Source: Nocardiopsis metallicus
GTDB lineage: Bacteria > Actinomycetota > Actinomycetes > Streptosporangiales > Streptosporangiaceae
DNA: 64,000 nucleotides
Direction of reading: 5' to 3'
NCBI RefSeq assembly: GCF_014201115.1
Contig: NZ_JACHDO010000001.1
Coordinates: forward strand, 2,666,001 to 2,730,000
Shown here piece after piece: positions 27,037 to 35,897 of the stretch. Each line of letters starts with the position of its first letter. Within the stretch, counting starts at the first letter, position 1. The notes under the pieces were generated by a model. That model had not been told where the DNA came from. It was given only the letters and a program-made list of their open reading frames with translations, and did no database searches. The translations under genes and the position numbers were made by a program.

Positions 27037-28248
27037 ATGGACTTCGCTTTCGACGCCCGGACCGAGGAGCTGCGCGAGCGGCTCCTGGCCTTCATGGACG
27101 AACACGTCTACCCCGCCGAGCCGGTGTTCGCCGCCCAGCTGGCGGAGCGGGAGGACCCCTGGGCGATCCCGCCGGTGGTGGAGGACCTCAAGGCCGAGGC
27201 CCGCAAGCAGGGATTGTGGAACTTCTTCCTGACCGGTCACCCCGAGCACGGCGGGCTGCCCAACCTCCAGTACGCCCCGCTGGCCGAGATCACCGGGCGC
27301 AGCTCGCACCTGGCACCGGTGGCTCTGAACTGCGCGGCCCCGGACACCGGGAACATGGAGGTGCTGACCATGTTCGGCACCGACGAACAGAAGAAGCGGT
27401 GGCTGGAGCCGCTGCTGGACGGGCGCATCCGGTCCGCCTTCGCGATGACCGAACCCGAGGTGGCCTCCTCCGACGCCACCAACATCACCACCCGCATCGT
27501 CCGCGACGGTGACGAGTACGTGGTCAACGGACGCAAGTGGTACATCAGCGGGGCGCTCAACCCGGCCTGCGAGATCCTCATCGTGATGGGCAAGACCGAC
27601 CCCGACGCCGAACGGCACCGGCAGCAGAGCATGGTGCTGGTGCCGCGGGACACCCCCGGGCTGCGTATCGGGCGCGGTATGAGCGTGTTCGGCTACGACG
27701 ACAGCGACCACGGCGGCCACGCCGAGGTGTTCTTCGACGACGTGCGCGTTCCCGCGGCGAACCTGATCGGCGGCGAGGGCGAGGGGTTCGCGATCGCCCA
27801 GGCCCGGCTGGGCCCTGGCCGTATCCACCACTGCATGCGTTCCATCGGTGTCGCCGAGCGGGCCCTGGAGCTGACCTGCAAGCGGGTGCTGGACCGGGTG
27901 GCCTTCGGCCGTCCGCTGGCCGAGCAGGGCGTGGTCCGCGAGTGGATCGCCGAGGCCCGGGTGGCGATCGAGCAGCTGCGCCTGCTGGTGCTCAAGACCG
28001 CCTACCTGATGGACACGGTGGGCAACAGGGGCGCGCACACCGAGATCCAGGCGATCAAGATCGCCACCCCGCGCACGGTGGAGTGGATCCTGGACAAGTG
28101 CGTGCAGGCCCACGGCGCCGCCGGGGTCAGCCAGGACACCCCGCTGGCGGGCTGGCAGGCGGGGGTGCGCTCGCTGCGCCTGGCCGACGGCCCGGACGAG
28201 GTGCACCTGCGCTCCCTGGCCCGCGCCGAGCTGCGCAAGTACTCGTAG
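27037..28248 (+). CDS. Acyl-CoA dehydrogenase, ACAD10/11-type partner
   Basis: 403-residue FAD enzyme of the acyl-CoA dehydrogenase fold. FAMTEPEVASSDATNI is the flavin/substrate loop; GFAIAQARLGPGRIHHCMR starts the C-terminal helical domain; QAHGAAGVSQDTPLAGW ends it. Together with the kinase upstream it reconstructs, as two genes, the kinase-ACAD arrangement of ACAD10/11 and LvaA/LvaC. Last gene of the operon; a strong terminator follows at 28290-28344. Confidence 0.92.
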   Translation: MDFAFDARTEELRERLLAFMDEHVYPAEPVFAAQLAEREDPWAIPPVVEDLKAEARKQGLWNFFLTGHPEHGGLPNLQYAPLAEITGRSSHLAPVALNCAAPDTGNMEVLTMFGTDEQKKRWLEPLLDGRIRSAFAMTEPEVASSDATNITTRIVRDGDEYVVNGRKWYISGALNPACEILIVMGKTDPDAERHRQQSMVLVPRDTPGLRIGRGMSVFGYDDSDHGGHAEVFFDDVRVPAANLIGGEGEGFAIAQARLGPGRIHHCMRSIGVAERALELTCKRVLDRVAFGRPLAEQGVVREWIAEARVAIEQLRLLVLKTAYLMDTVGNRGAHTEIQAIKIATPRTVEWILDKCVQAHGAAGVSQDTPLAGWQAGVRSLRLADGPDEVHLRSLARAELRKYS

Positions 28249-28289
28249 AGGACTCACGAGGCGCTGTGGCGTAGCGAAGCCGCACGAAA

Positions 28290-28344
28290 CGAACACGGGA
28301 GAGGGACCGGGGCGCCCACCGTCCCGGTCCCTCTCCCGTGTTCG
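28290..28344. terminator. Strong bidirectional terminator hairpin
   Basis: 22-bp perfect stem (28290-28311 with 28323-28344) around an 11-base loop, between the convergent ACAD and TetR genes. Among the longest perfect stems in the window. Confidence 0.8.
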
Positions 28345-28368
28345 TGGTGCGGTCCGGGCCCTTGCGGG

Positions 28369-28983
28369 TCAGCTCTGCGGGCGCAGGCCCGCGATGAGCA
28401 GGTCGGCGAAGTGGCGGCCGACGTCGTCGCCGGTGAGCTGGCCGTCCTGGCGGTACCAGGTGCCCAGGTGGTGCACGGAACCGAAGAAGTAGTCCACGAC
28501 CAGGTCGGCGGGTACGTCGGAGCGGAAGACCCCTTCGCTCTGCCCCTGCTCGACCATGGACCGGAAGAGCTCGTGGTACTGGCGGCGTTCGGCGCGCACG
28601 CTGCGCTGTTTCTCCGGGGCGAGCTGGTGCATGGACCGGAAGAAGATCTTGGTGTCGTCGAGATTGGCGATACTGGTGACGATGACGTCGGAGGCGGCCG
28701 CGTGGACGCGCTCGGCGACGGGGGCGTCCCGGGAGGAGATCTCCACGAGGTGCTCGGTCTGCATGCGCAGGACGCGGCCGTAGACCTCGTAGAGCAGGTC
28801 GTCCTTGGACCCGAAGTAGTGGTACATGGCGCCCTTGGTGACCCCGGCGGCGGCCACGACCTCCTGCACCGAGGTACTCTCGAAACCCCGCTCGGCGAAG
28901 AGCCGGGTCGCGGCGCGCAAGAGGCGTTCGGGCACCGAACCCCGCCCGGCTTCGGCTTCGGCCGTTCGTTGTCCTCGTGCCAT
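28369..28983 (-). CDS. TetR-family regulator, KstR2/FadR-like
   Basis: 204-residue TetR protein. HTH TSVQEVVAAAGVTKGAMYHYF at about residues 38-58, then a helical ligand domain typical of acyl-CoA-sensing regulators (YRVLRMQTEHLVEISS region). ATG 28983 chosen with GAGGCGGG before it. The CATACC-type palindrome at 29043-29062 sits in its own promoter, and similar ones lie upstream of the SDR operon and the quinone oxidoreductase. A repressor released by an acyl-CoA intermediate is a reasonable guess. Confidence 0.9.
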   Translation of the reverse strand: MARGQRTAEAEAGRGSVPERLLRAATRLFAERGFESTSVQEVVAAAGVTKGAMYHYFGSKDDLLYEVYGRVLRMQTEHLVEISSRDAPVAERVHAAASDVIVTSIANLDDTKIFFRSMHQLAPEKQRSVRAERRQYHELFRSMVEQGQSEGVFRSDVPADLVVDYFFGSVHHLGTWYRQDGQLTGDDVGRHFADLLIAGLRPQS

Positions 28984-29042
28984 GTCCCGCCTCACCTCGT
29001 GCCCCCGTCCCCCGGTGGCGATTCGACTACCGACCGAGCCAG

Positions 29043-29062
29043 CATACCGACCGGATGGTACC
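29043..29062. promoter_or_regulatory. CATACC-type operator upstream of the TetR gene
   Basis: CATACCGACCGGATGGTACC, third copy of the palindrome shared with 21858-21877 and 24387-24406. Located about 60 bp before the TetR start, consistent with autoregulation. Confidence 0.6.
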
Positions 29063-29172
29063 CGTGCGTGCGCACGGGAGGGCCCGAGGGGATGCGGAGG
29101 GAATCCAGTGAGCTCGGGGAACCGGGCGAGGCGGTCCGGCCCGGACGACTGGTCGGGCGCCCGCCCGGATGA

Positions 29173-29589
29173 CTACCCGAGGAACTGTGCGGCGAACTCC
29201 TCCGTGGGGGCGATCGGGGTGATGACGTCCACGAGGACCCCGGCGGGGTCGGCCACGATGAAGTGCCGCTGGCCGAAGTCCTCGTCGCGCAGTTCGAGCA
29301 CGGGGGTCAGACCGCCCTCGACCACGAGGCGCCGCCACTCGGCGTCCGCGTCGGCCACCTCGAAGTTGAGCAGCACCCCCTGGGCGGAGGAGGCACGGAA
29401 GCCCTCGGGCAGGGTCGGGTGGCCCGCCTCCAGCAGGGCGAGTTCGTGAGCGGGCGGGCCGGGACGGCGCAGGCTGACGTACCAGTCGCTGACGAAGACG
29501 TCCTCGAAGCCGAACCAGTCCCGGTAGAAGGCGTGGCTCTCCGACAGCCGGGGCGTGCACAGGACGGGATAGAAGCCGCTGGGTTTCAT
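29173..29589 (-). CDS. Glyoxalase/bleomycin-resistance-like protein
   Basis: 138-residue VOC-superfamily protein: [24 protein letters not shown] begins the first beta-alpha-beta-beta-beta unit; [18 protein letters not shown] ends the second. May bind or modify a small toxin or act as an antibiotic-binding protein. ATG 29589 (AAAGG upstream) chosen over GTG 29595. It is divergent from the TetR at 29677 and shares two palindromes with it, so it is probably the regulator's target. Confidence 0.85.
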   Translation of the reverse strand: MKPSGFYPVLCTPRLSESHAFYRDWFGFEDVFVSDWYVSLRRPGPPAHELALLEAGHPTLPEGFRASSAQGVLLNFEVADADAEWRRLVVEGGLTPVLELRDEDFGQRHFIVADPAGVLVDVITPIAPTEEFAAQFLG

Positions 29590-29614
29590 GAGCACCTTTC
29601 AAGGACTACTTTCA

Positions 29615-29661
29615 CATACCAAAGGTATGTTGAGTTACGCTATTCACGTACCTTCGGTATG
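29615..29661. promoter_or_regulatory. Twin CATACC-N3-GGTATG operators between glyoxalase and TetR genes
   Basis: ACATACCAAAGGTATGT (perfect) at 29614-29630 and CGTACCTTCGGTATG at 29647-29661, 32 bp apart. Same half-site as the 28.4 kb TetR sites but with a 3-bp instead of an 8-bp centre. Confidence 0.7.
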
Positions 29662-29676
29662 TCAAGAGGAGGGGCG

Positions 29677-30291
29677 TTGCCCAAGGACACCGGGGCCAGA
29701 GCCGAGCAGCGGGCCCGTACCAGGAGCAGCCTGATCCGGCAGGGCCGCCGCCTGTTCACCGAACACGGCTACGGCGGGGTGGGGCTGGCCGAGATCGTGG
29801 CCGCGGCCGAGGTCACCAAGGGCGCGCTCTACCACCACTTCGATGGCAAGGCCGCCCTGTTCCGCGCCGTCCTGGAACAGGTCCAGCGGGAAGTGGGTGC
29901 CGCTGTGGCCGAGGCCGCCGACGCCCGCACCGACCCCTGGGAGCAGCTGACGGCGGGGTGCCGGGCCTTCCTCGCCACCAGCACCGCACCGGACGTACGC
30001 CGGATCATGCTGGTGGACGGCCCGGCCGTCCTGGGGTGGCGTGAGTGGCGCGCCCTCGACGACTCCTCCTCCGCCCGCCACCTGGCCGAGGCGCTGACCT
30101 CGCTGATCGAAGCGGGACTCCTCGCCCCGCAGCCGGTCGCCCCGCTGGCCCGCCTGCTCTCCGGGGCCATGAACGAGGCCGCGCTGTGGCTGGCCGACTC
30201 GGGGGGCGCGCAGGAGGGCGAGCAGGCCCTGGAGGACGTGTGGTCGCCGCTGTCCCGCATGCTGGAGTCCCTGCGCGACCGGGACAACTGA
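29677..30291 (+). CDS. TetR-family regulator
   Basis: 204-residue TetR regulator. HTH VGLAEIVAAAEVTKGALYHHF. The C-terminal ligand domain (VGAAVAEAADARTDPWEQL and WREWRALDDSSSARHL) resembles the TetR_C group around drug and toxin resistance. TTG 29677 is chosen since GGAGG (29668-29672) precedes it; ATG 29659 would lie inside the second palindrome. Regulates itself and the glyoxalase-like gene, by position. Confidence 0.88.
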   Translation: MPKDTGARAEQRARTRSSLIRQGRRLFTEHGYGGVGLAEIVAAAEVTKGALYHHFDGKAALFRAVLEQVQREVGAAVAEAADARTDPWEQLTAGCRAFLATSTAPDVRRIMLVDGPAVLGWREWRALDDSSSARHLAEALTSLIEAGLLAPQPVAPLARLLSGAMNEAALWLADSGGAQEGEQALEDVWSPLSRMLESLRDRDN

Positions 30292-30315
30292 CGCCGGGGC
30301 CGTCACCACGGGCGA

Positions 30316-30321
30316 TATCGT
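30316..30321 (+). promoter_or_regulatory. -10 element of a leaderless MarR promoter
   Basis: TATCGT ends eight bases before ATG 30329, and no Shine-Dalgarno is present, so transcription probably starts at the ATG. Confidence 0.45.
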
Positions 30322-30328
30322 GGCCCCC

Positions 30329-30916
30329 ATGGCGCGGGGAGCGAAGGGGGAACAGGCGTTGGACGCGGGTGCGGTGGACGGGGCCGGGGACGGCACGCAG
30401 GCGTTCCGCGACGACTTCGTCGGCCGCTTCGCCGCCTACTGGCAGTCCCAGGGACGCCCCAAGGCCGAGGGCCGGATCGTGGGATTCCTGCTGGTCGCCG
30501 ACCGGGACGCGGTCAGCGCCGAGGAGGTCGCCGAGGGTGCCGGGGTCAGCCGCGGCTCGGTCTCCCAGTCGGTGCGCCGCCTGCGCGAGCTGGGCTTCGT
30601 GACCCTGGTCGAGGCGCCCGACAGCCGCTCCCGGCTGATCAGCATGGACGAGGACGTGTGGGGCGGCTTCCTGCGCAACGAACGCTCCTACCTGCGCCAG
30701 CAGCGCGACCTGGCCGCCTCCGCCCTGGAGCGCCTGCCCGGCCTCGGCGAGTCCTCCCGTACCCGGCTGCACAACATGTACGACTACATGACCTGGCTGG
30801 ACGGCTACCACGACGTTCTCCTCGAACACTGGGAGGAGTACAAGGCGGCCCGCCCCCGGAGGAGCACGCGGAACCGGACGGAAGGCCCACCGGACCGGCA
30901 GGACCCACGGGACTAG
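30329..30916 (+). CDS. GbsR/MarR-type transcriptional regulator
   Basis: 195 residues. Winged HTH with VSAEEVAEGAGVSRGSVSQSVRRLRELGFV (recognition helix), wing EAPDSRSRLISM, then a long helix pair; the GbsR-like subgroup. Target unknown: the downstream gene is a DUF574-type methyltransferase 58 bp away on the same strand. The last 20 residues are charged and probably disordered. Start ATG 30329, leaderless. Confidence 0.85.
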   Translation: MARGAKGEQALDAGAVDGAGDGTQAFRDDFVGRFAAYWQSQGRPKAEGRIVGFLLVADRDAVSAEEVAEGAGVSRGSVSQSVRRLRELGFVTLVEAPDSRSRLISMDEDVWGGFLRNERSYLRQQRDLAASALERLPGLGESSRTRLHNMYDYMTWLDGYHDVLLEHWEEYKAARPRRSTRNRTEGPPDRQDPRD

Positions 30917-30974
30917 GGTTATCCGGTGTCTACCCGGCCCTGCCGGGCCGCCTACCAACTTCCGGAGCCCCCCG

Positions 30975-31778
30975 ATGGCGAACACCGACCCCCAGACCGC
31001 CCGTGAGATCAACCCCGAGGTCCCCCACTCCGCGCGGGTGTGGAACTACTGGCTCGGCGGCAAGGACAACTATCCCGCCGACCGCGCGGTGGGCGACCAG
31101 GTCAAGCAGGTCTTCCCGGACATCGTCGAGATCGCCCGACTCCAGCGCGCGTTCCTCGGGCGGGCCGTCACCTACCTGGTCGAGGAAGCGGGCGTCCGCC
31201 AGTTCCTGGACGTCGGCACCGGACTGCCCACCGCCGACAACACCCACGAGGTGGCGCAGCGGGCGGCTCCCGAGTCGCGGGTGGTCTACGTGGACAACGA
31301 CCCGCTCGTCCTCGCCCACGCCCGGGCACTGCTGACCAGCACACCCGAGGGTGTGACCGAGTACGTCGACGCCGACTTCCGCGAGCCCGAGCGGGTTCTG
31401 GCCCAGGCACGGCGCACCCTGGACTTCGACCAGCCCGTCGCGCTGATCCTGATGGGGATCGTGGGGCACCTGCCCGACTACGAGACCGCACGCGGCATCA
31501 TCACCGCCCTGCTCGCGGAACTGCCCTCCGGCAGCTACCTGGTACTGGCCGACGGGACCGACACCGATCCCTCCTCCGTGGAGGCGCACCGCCAGTACAA
31601 CGAGAACGCCCCGCTGCCCTACAACCTGCGTCCCGCGAAGGAGATCCGCTCGTTCTTCGACGGTCTGGAGCCGGTGGAGCCGGGCATCGTGGCCTGCACC
31701 CTCTGGCGGCCCGCCCCGGTGGACGTGGGCGTCGACCGTGAGATCGCGGAGCTGTGCGCGGTGGCCCGCAAGCCCTGA
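30975..31778 (+). CDS. SAM-dependent methyltransferase, DUF574/Methyltransf_19
   Basis: 267 residues. Signature N-terminus HSARVWNYWLGGKDNYPADR and SAM-binding DVGTGLPTADNTHEVAQ mark the family expanded in actinomycetes; DFDQPVALILMGIVGHLPD follows the SAM fold. The biological substrate of the family is mostly unknown. The stop lies 23 bp from the convergent siderophore ATPase gene. Confidence 0.9.
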   Translation: MANTDPQTAREINPEVPHSARVWNYWLGGKDNYPADRAVGDQVKQVFPDIVEIARLQRAFLGRAVTYLVEEAGVRQFLDVGTGLPTADNTHEVAQRAAPESRVVYVDNDPLVLAHARALLTSTPEGVTEYVDADFREPERVLAQARRTLDFDQPVALILMGIVGHLPDYETARGIITALLAELPSGSYLVLADGTDTDPSSVEAHRQYNENAPLPYNLRPAKEIRSFFDGLEPVEPGIVACTLWRPAPVDVGVDREIAELCAVARKP

Positions 31779-31801
31779 CCCGGATCCGGCTCGGCGGGGA
31801 C

Positions 31802-32602
31802 TCAGCCCAGGGCGCGCTCGTGCGGGATGACCAACGGGGTGCCGGTCCGGGGGTCGGGGACCACGTCGCAGGCCAGGCCGAAGACCGCCGCCACGCGTTC
31901 GGCCGTCACGACCTCCCCGGGCGTGCCGTCGGCGACCACCGCTCCCCGGTCCATCATCACCAGGCGGGTGGCGAACCGGGCCGCCTGGGCGAGGTCGTGC
32001 AGGACCGCGACCACGGTGCGGCCGCGCCGGTGCAGGTCGGCGAAGAGCTCCAGCAGGTCGTACTGGTGGGCGATGTCCAGGTAGGTGGTCGGCTCGTCCA
32101 GCAGCAGGGTGGCGCTGTCCTGGGCCAGGACCATCGCCACCCAGGCGCGCTGGCGCTGGCCGCCGGAGAGCGAACCCACCTGGACGTCGGCGAGGTCGCC
32201 GAGCCCGGTGAGTTCCAGGGCGCGGGCGATGGCCGTCTCGTCCCGCGGGCTCCACTGTCTGAGCAGGGTGTGGTGGGGGAAGCGGCCGCGCGCCGCCAGG
32301 GCGCGGACGGTGATGCCCTCGGGTGCGAGGGGGCTCTGCGGGAGCAGGGCCAGTTGGCGGGCGACCGCTTTGGGACGCTGGGAGCGGATGTCGCGGCCGT
32401 GCAGGAGAACTGTTCCTGCTTCGGGTCTGTTCACCCGGCCGAGCGCCTTGAGCAGGGTGGACTTTCCGCAGCCGTTGGGGCCCACGATGACGGTGAACTC
32501 GCCTTCGGCCACGGTGAGATCGAGGTCGCGCACGACCGGGTCGGCCCCGTATCCCAGGGTGAGGCCCTTCGCGGTCAGCACCGGTGTGCTCGTACTGCTC
32601 AC
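31802..32602 (-). CDS. Iron-siderophore ABC transporter ATPase (FepC-like)
   Basis: 266-residue ATPase. Walker A GPNGCGKST, Q-loop LLPQSPLAPEG, signature LSGGQRQRAW, Walker B LLLDEPTTYLD, switch His in VLHDLAQA. The sequence is typical of FecE/FepC, which drive ferri-siderophore import. GTG 32602 overlaps the permease stop (GTGA) and has GGGGA upstream. An ATG at 32620 would extend it by six residues. Last gene of the iron-box operon. Confidence 0.93.
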   Translation of the reverse strand: MSSTSTPVLTAKGLTLGYGADPVVRDLDLTVAEGEFTVIVGPNGCGKSTLLKALGRVNRPEAGTVLLHGRDIRSQRPKAVARQLALLPQSPLAPEGITVRALAARGRFPHHTLLRQWSPRDETAIARALELTGLGDLADVQVGSLSGGQRQRAWVAMVLAQDSATLLLDEPTTYLDIAHQYDLLELFADLHRRGRTVVAVLHDLAQAARFATRLVMMDRGAVVADGTPGEVVTAERVAAVFGLACDVVPDPRTGTPLVIPHERALG

Positions 32603-33711
32603 AGTTTTCCCCTTCGCCATTCACGGATGAGCAGGTAGCCCAGGTAGAGGCCGCCGATCGCCAGGGTGAAGACGCCGACCGGCAGGCCCTCGCCGATCGG
32701 CGCGTGCTGCACGGCCAGGTCGGCCGCCACCAGCAGGACCGCCCCCACCAGGGCGGACAGAACCAGGTTGGGGCCGGGAGCGCCGCTCATCCTGCGGGCG
32801 ATCTGCGGGGCGGTGAGGGAGATGAAGGCGATCGGCCCGGCCACGCTCACCGCCGCCGCGGACAGGACCACCGAGAGCACGACCGCGGCGGTGCGGTTGG
32901 CAGAGGCGCGGGCACCGAGGGAGTCGGCGAGTTCGTCGCCCATCTCGTTGACGGTGATCGGTCCGGCCAGGGCCAGGACGAACGGCACCGCGAGCGCCAG
33001 GGTGAGCCAGATGGTGGTCGCGTGGTCCCAGGAACGGGCGCCCAGACTGCCGTTGACGTAGGAAGCCAGCACGCTGGCCTGGTCGCGGGCCATCACCGAG
33101 ACCACGAAGTGGGTGAAGGCCTGGGCCATGGCGGCCACACCGATCCCCGCGACGATCAGCCGCCCGGGGTCGCGCAGCCCGGTGCCGGTCACCGAGGCCA
33201 CGACCACGATCGCCAGGGCGGCCCCGGCCAGCGCGCCGATCGGCACCGGGACGATCCCGGGGAGCATGAGCGCGGCGAAGGCGGCACCGGCACCGGCGCC
33301 CGCGCCGAGTCCGATCACGTCGGGGCTGCCCAGCGGGTTGCGCGTCACGGACTGGAAGAGCGCACCGGCCAGGCCGAGGGCGATCCCGGTGCCCACGGCG
33401 ACGGCCAGCCGGGGACCGCGCAGGCGTTCGAGGGCGAACAGGTGGGTGGCCTCGCCCCGGCCGGACAGGACGGCGGGCAGCTGGGTGAGCGGCACGCCGA
33501 GACGGCCCAGGCTCAGGGTGGCGGCGGCCGCCGCGAGCAGGATGACCAGCAGTACGAGGCCGACCACGACCGAACGCGGGTGCACCGGCAAGGCGACGTG
33601 ACCGCCCAGGCGCAGGACGGGGAAGGAGGGGCGCGGCTCCGGCCCGGACCAGGGTTCGGAGGCAGGTTCCGTGCGCGGCTGTCCCGCCCGGGTTCGGTTC
33701 GGGTGGTTCAC
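32599..33711 (-). CDS. Iron-siderophore ABC transporter permease 2 (FepG-like)
   Basis: 370-residue FecCD permease with about nine to ten membrane helices, preceded by a 45-residue hydrophilic N-terminus. SVTRNPLGSPDVIGLGAGAG and GPIAFISLTAPQIAR are family landmarks. GTG 33711 overlaps the first permease's stop (GTGA), so the two permeases form one coupled unit. Confidence 0.93.
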   Translation of the reverse strand: MNHPNRTRAGQPRTEPASEPWSGPEPRPSFPVLRLGGHVALPVHPRSVVVGLVLLVILLAAAAATLSLGRLGVPLTQLPAVLSGRGEATHLFALERLRGPRLAVAVGTGIALGLAGALFQSVTRNPLGSPDVIGLGAGAGAGAAFAALMLPGIVPVPIGALAGAALAIVVVASVTGTGLRDPGRLIVAGIGVAAMAQAFTHFVVSVMARDQASVLASYVNGSLGARSWDHATTIWLTLALAVPFVLALAGPITVNEMGDELADSLGARASANRTAAVVLSVVLSAAAVSVAGPIAFISLTAPQIARRMSGAPGPNLVLSALVGAVLLVAADLAVQHAPIGEGLPVGVFTLAIGGLYLGYLLIREWRRGKL

Positions 33712-34724
33712 GAACTCGCCCTCATCCTCCGGACCGCGTACAGCAGGACGGGCGCGCCGACGAAGGCCGTGACCACGCCGACCATGAGTTCCATGGGGCG
33801 CACCAGGGTGCGCCCCAGCACGTCGGAGAGCAGCAGCAGGGTGGGACCGACCAGGAGGGCGAAGGGCACCTGGTGGCGGAAGTCCACCCCGACCAGGCCG
33901 CGCACCACGTGCGGGACGGCCAGGCCGACGAAGGCGATGGGGCCCGCCGCGGCGGTGGCCCCGGCTGCGAGCAGGGTGCCCGCGACCAGGCCGCCCGAGC
34001 GCGCCCAGAGGACGTTGGCGCCGGTGGCCACGGCCGCCTCCTCCCCCAGGGCCAGGGCGTTGAGCGGACCCATGACCAGGAGGGCGAGCAGGACGCCCAG
34101 GCCGATGACGGGCAGGACCGAGAGGATCACGTCGTATCCGCGCCCGGCCAGGGAGCCCACCACCCAGTAGCGGTAGCTGTCGAAGACCTCGGGCATGCTC
34201 AGCGTGACGGCCTGCACGTAGGCGTGCAGCACCGCCGAGACCACGGCCCCGGCCAGGACCAGGCGCACCATGCCGCCGTCGCCGCCGCGGGTTCCCACCG
34301 TGTAGGCGGCCAATCCGGCCAGGAGGGCGCCGGGCAGGGACCACCAGACGGTGGCGGTGGTCGAGGCGGGGCCGAGCAGCGCGGTCGCGGTGACCACGGC
34401 GGCGGCCGCGCCGGCGTTGACGCCGAGCAGGCCCGGGTCGGCCAGCGGGTTGCGGGTCACACCCTGCATGAGGGTTCCGGCCAGGGCCAGAGCGGCTCCG
34501 GCCACGATCCCCAGGAGGGTGCGGGGCACGCGGCTCTCCACCACCGTGGTGGTGTAGGGGTCCGCCTCACCGAAGAGCACCTGCCACACCTCGACGGGCG
34601 AGGTGGGTCTACTGCCCGCGACGAGGCTGAGCAGGACCGCCCCGGCCAGGGCCGCCGCGCCCAGGCCCAGTACGAGCACGGTGCGGGCGGGCCTGGCCCG
34701 GGGCGGAGCCGTGTTCGTCTGCAC
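33708..34724 (-). CDS. Iron-siderophore ABC transporter permease 1 (FepD-like)
   Basis: 338-residue FecCD permease with the usual hydrophobic pattern. GVTRNPLADPGLLGVNAGAA and GPIAFVGLAVPHVVR mark the family. GTG 34724 has AAGGCG upstream and starts 21 bp behind the binding-protein gene. Pairs with permease 2 as a heterodimer in the membrane. Confidence 0.93.
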   Translation of the reverse strand: MQTNTAPPRARPARTVLVLGLGAAALAGAVLLSLVAGSRPTSPVEVWQVLFGEADPYTTTVVESRVPRTLLGIVAGAALALAGTLMQGVTRNPLADPGLLGVNAGAAAAVVTATALLGPASTTATVWWSLPGALLAGLAAYTVGTRGGDGGMVRLVLAGAVVSAVLHAYVQAVTLSMPEVFDSYRYWVVGSLAGRGYDVILSVLPVIGLGVLLALLVMGPLNALALGEEAAVATGANVLWARSGGLVAGTLLAAGATAAAGPIAFVGLAVPHVVRGLVGVDFRHQVPFALLVGPTLLLLSDVLGRTLVRPMELMVGVVTAFVGAPVLLYAVRRMRASS

Positions 34725-34745
34725 GATCGCCTTGTCCGGGTGGGA

Positions 34746-35771
34746 TTAGTCGTCGAGCTTCTGGGCGGCCTCTTCGATGAGTGGCACGTAGCGCTCCAGG
34801 GCCCAGGGGACGGTGAGCGGATTGATGATGGAGGAGGCGGTGACGAAGGAGTTGTCGTCGCTGGCGACCACGGCGCCGTTCCCGATGGCGGGGATGGCCT
34901 GGTAGAGCTCCTGCGACTCGATCTCGGCGCGGTTGTCCTCGTCGCTGTAGAAGGTGAAGATCAGGTCGCTGTCGGAGAGCTGGTCTGCGTTCTCCAGTCC
35001 GATGAGGGCGGAGTCGGTGCCCTCGGTCTCGGGGAAGGTCTCCACGACCGGGTCGACCCGCAGTCCCAGGCCGCGCACCATGGCCACGCGCTGCTCGTCG
35101 GGCAGGAAGACGCCGAGGGTGCCCGGTCCGGTGTTGTAGACGTAGGAGAAGGTGAGGTCGGCGAACTCGGGGTTCTGGGCCGCGGCCTCCTCGAAGCGCT
35201 CCTCGATCCCGGTGATGAGCTCCTCGGCCTCTTCGGGCTGGCCGAGCGCCTGGCCGATGATCTCGATCTGCTCGTCCCAGTCCGTGCTCCACGCCAGGTC
35301 CGGGTAGGCGACGGTGGGCGCGATGTCGGTGAGGATGTCGTACTGCTCCTGGGTCACCCCGGACCAGGGGGCGAGGATGACGTCGGGGGCGAGTTCGATG
35401 ATCGCCTCGAAGTCGATGCCGTCGGCCCCGGCGAACTGCTCGGGCAGCTCCTCACCGGCCTCGGTGACGGCCTCGTGGATCCAGGGGAGGTATCCGGTGT
35501 CGTCGCTGCCCCACTCGTAGCTCTCGACGCCGACGGGCACGGTGCCCAGCGCGATGGCGGTCTCGGCGGAGCCCTGGCCGAGGGTGACCACGCGCTCGGG
35601 GCGCTCGGGGATCTCCGCGGTGCCCAGGGCGCTCTCGATGCTGACGGGGAAGGTGCCGTCGGCACTGCCGCCCGCGGGGGCGTCCTCGCCACCGGAGCCG
35701 CAGGCGGCCAAGCCGAGGGCGAGGGCAGCGGTGAGTCCGCTGCCGCCGACGCGGCGCAGGGTGGGATGCAT
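34746..35771 (-). CDS. Iron-siderophore substrate-binding lipoprotein
   Basis: 341 residues, exported lipoprotein: n-region MHPTLRRVGGSG, hydrophobic LTAALALGL, lipobox LAAC with Cys24, then a Gly/Ser/Ala linker. The mature part is a type III (FepB/FhuD-like) binding protein: ERVVTLGQGSAETAIALG, ELAPDVILAPWSGVT and PYLDL-type segments. ATG 35771 is chosen; an upstream GTG at 35792 could add seven residues. First gene of the operon; the 19-bp iron box at 35898-35916 lies about 130 bp upstream. A xenosiderophore or hydroxamate is likely, but the ligand is not predictable. Confidence 0.93.
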   Translation of the reverse strand: MHPTLRRVGGSGLTAALALGLAACGSGGEDAPAGGSADGTFPVSIESALGTAEIPERPERVVTLGQGSAETAIALGTVPVGVESYEWGSDDTGYLPWIHEAVTEAGEELPEQFAGADGIDFEAIIELAPDVILAPWSGVTQEQYDILTDIAPTVAYPDLAWSTDWDEQIEIIGQALGQPEEAEELITGIEERFEEAAAQNPEFADLTFSYVYNTGPGTLGVFLPDEQRVAMVRGLGLRVDPVVETFPETEGTDSALIGLENADQLSDSDLIFTFYSDEDNRAEIESQELYQAIPAIGNGAVVASDDNSFVTASSIINPLTVPWALERYVPLIEEAAQKLDD

Positions 35772-35897
35772 GCTCACTGCTTTCTTCGTCACGGGGAGCG
35801 GCCGCACCCTTGCGGGCGGGCCGGTGGCGTGCAGGGGGATCCCTCGGAGGAGGGCAGCACGGAGGGACCGCAAAACGGGAGGACCCCGACTTCAACG

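Noticed and set aside
26029..28296. 755-codon minus-strand frame opposite the phosphotransferase and ACAD genes
   Set aside because: No motifs, composition typical of antisense; the plus strand holds two clear families.
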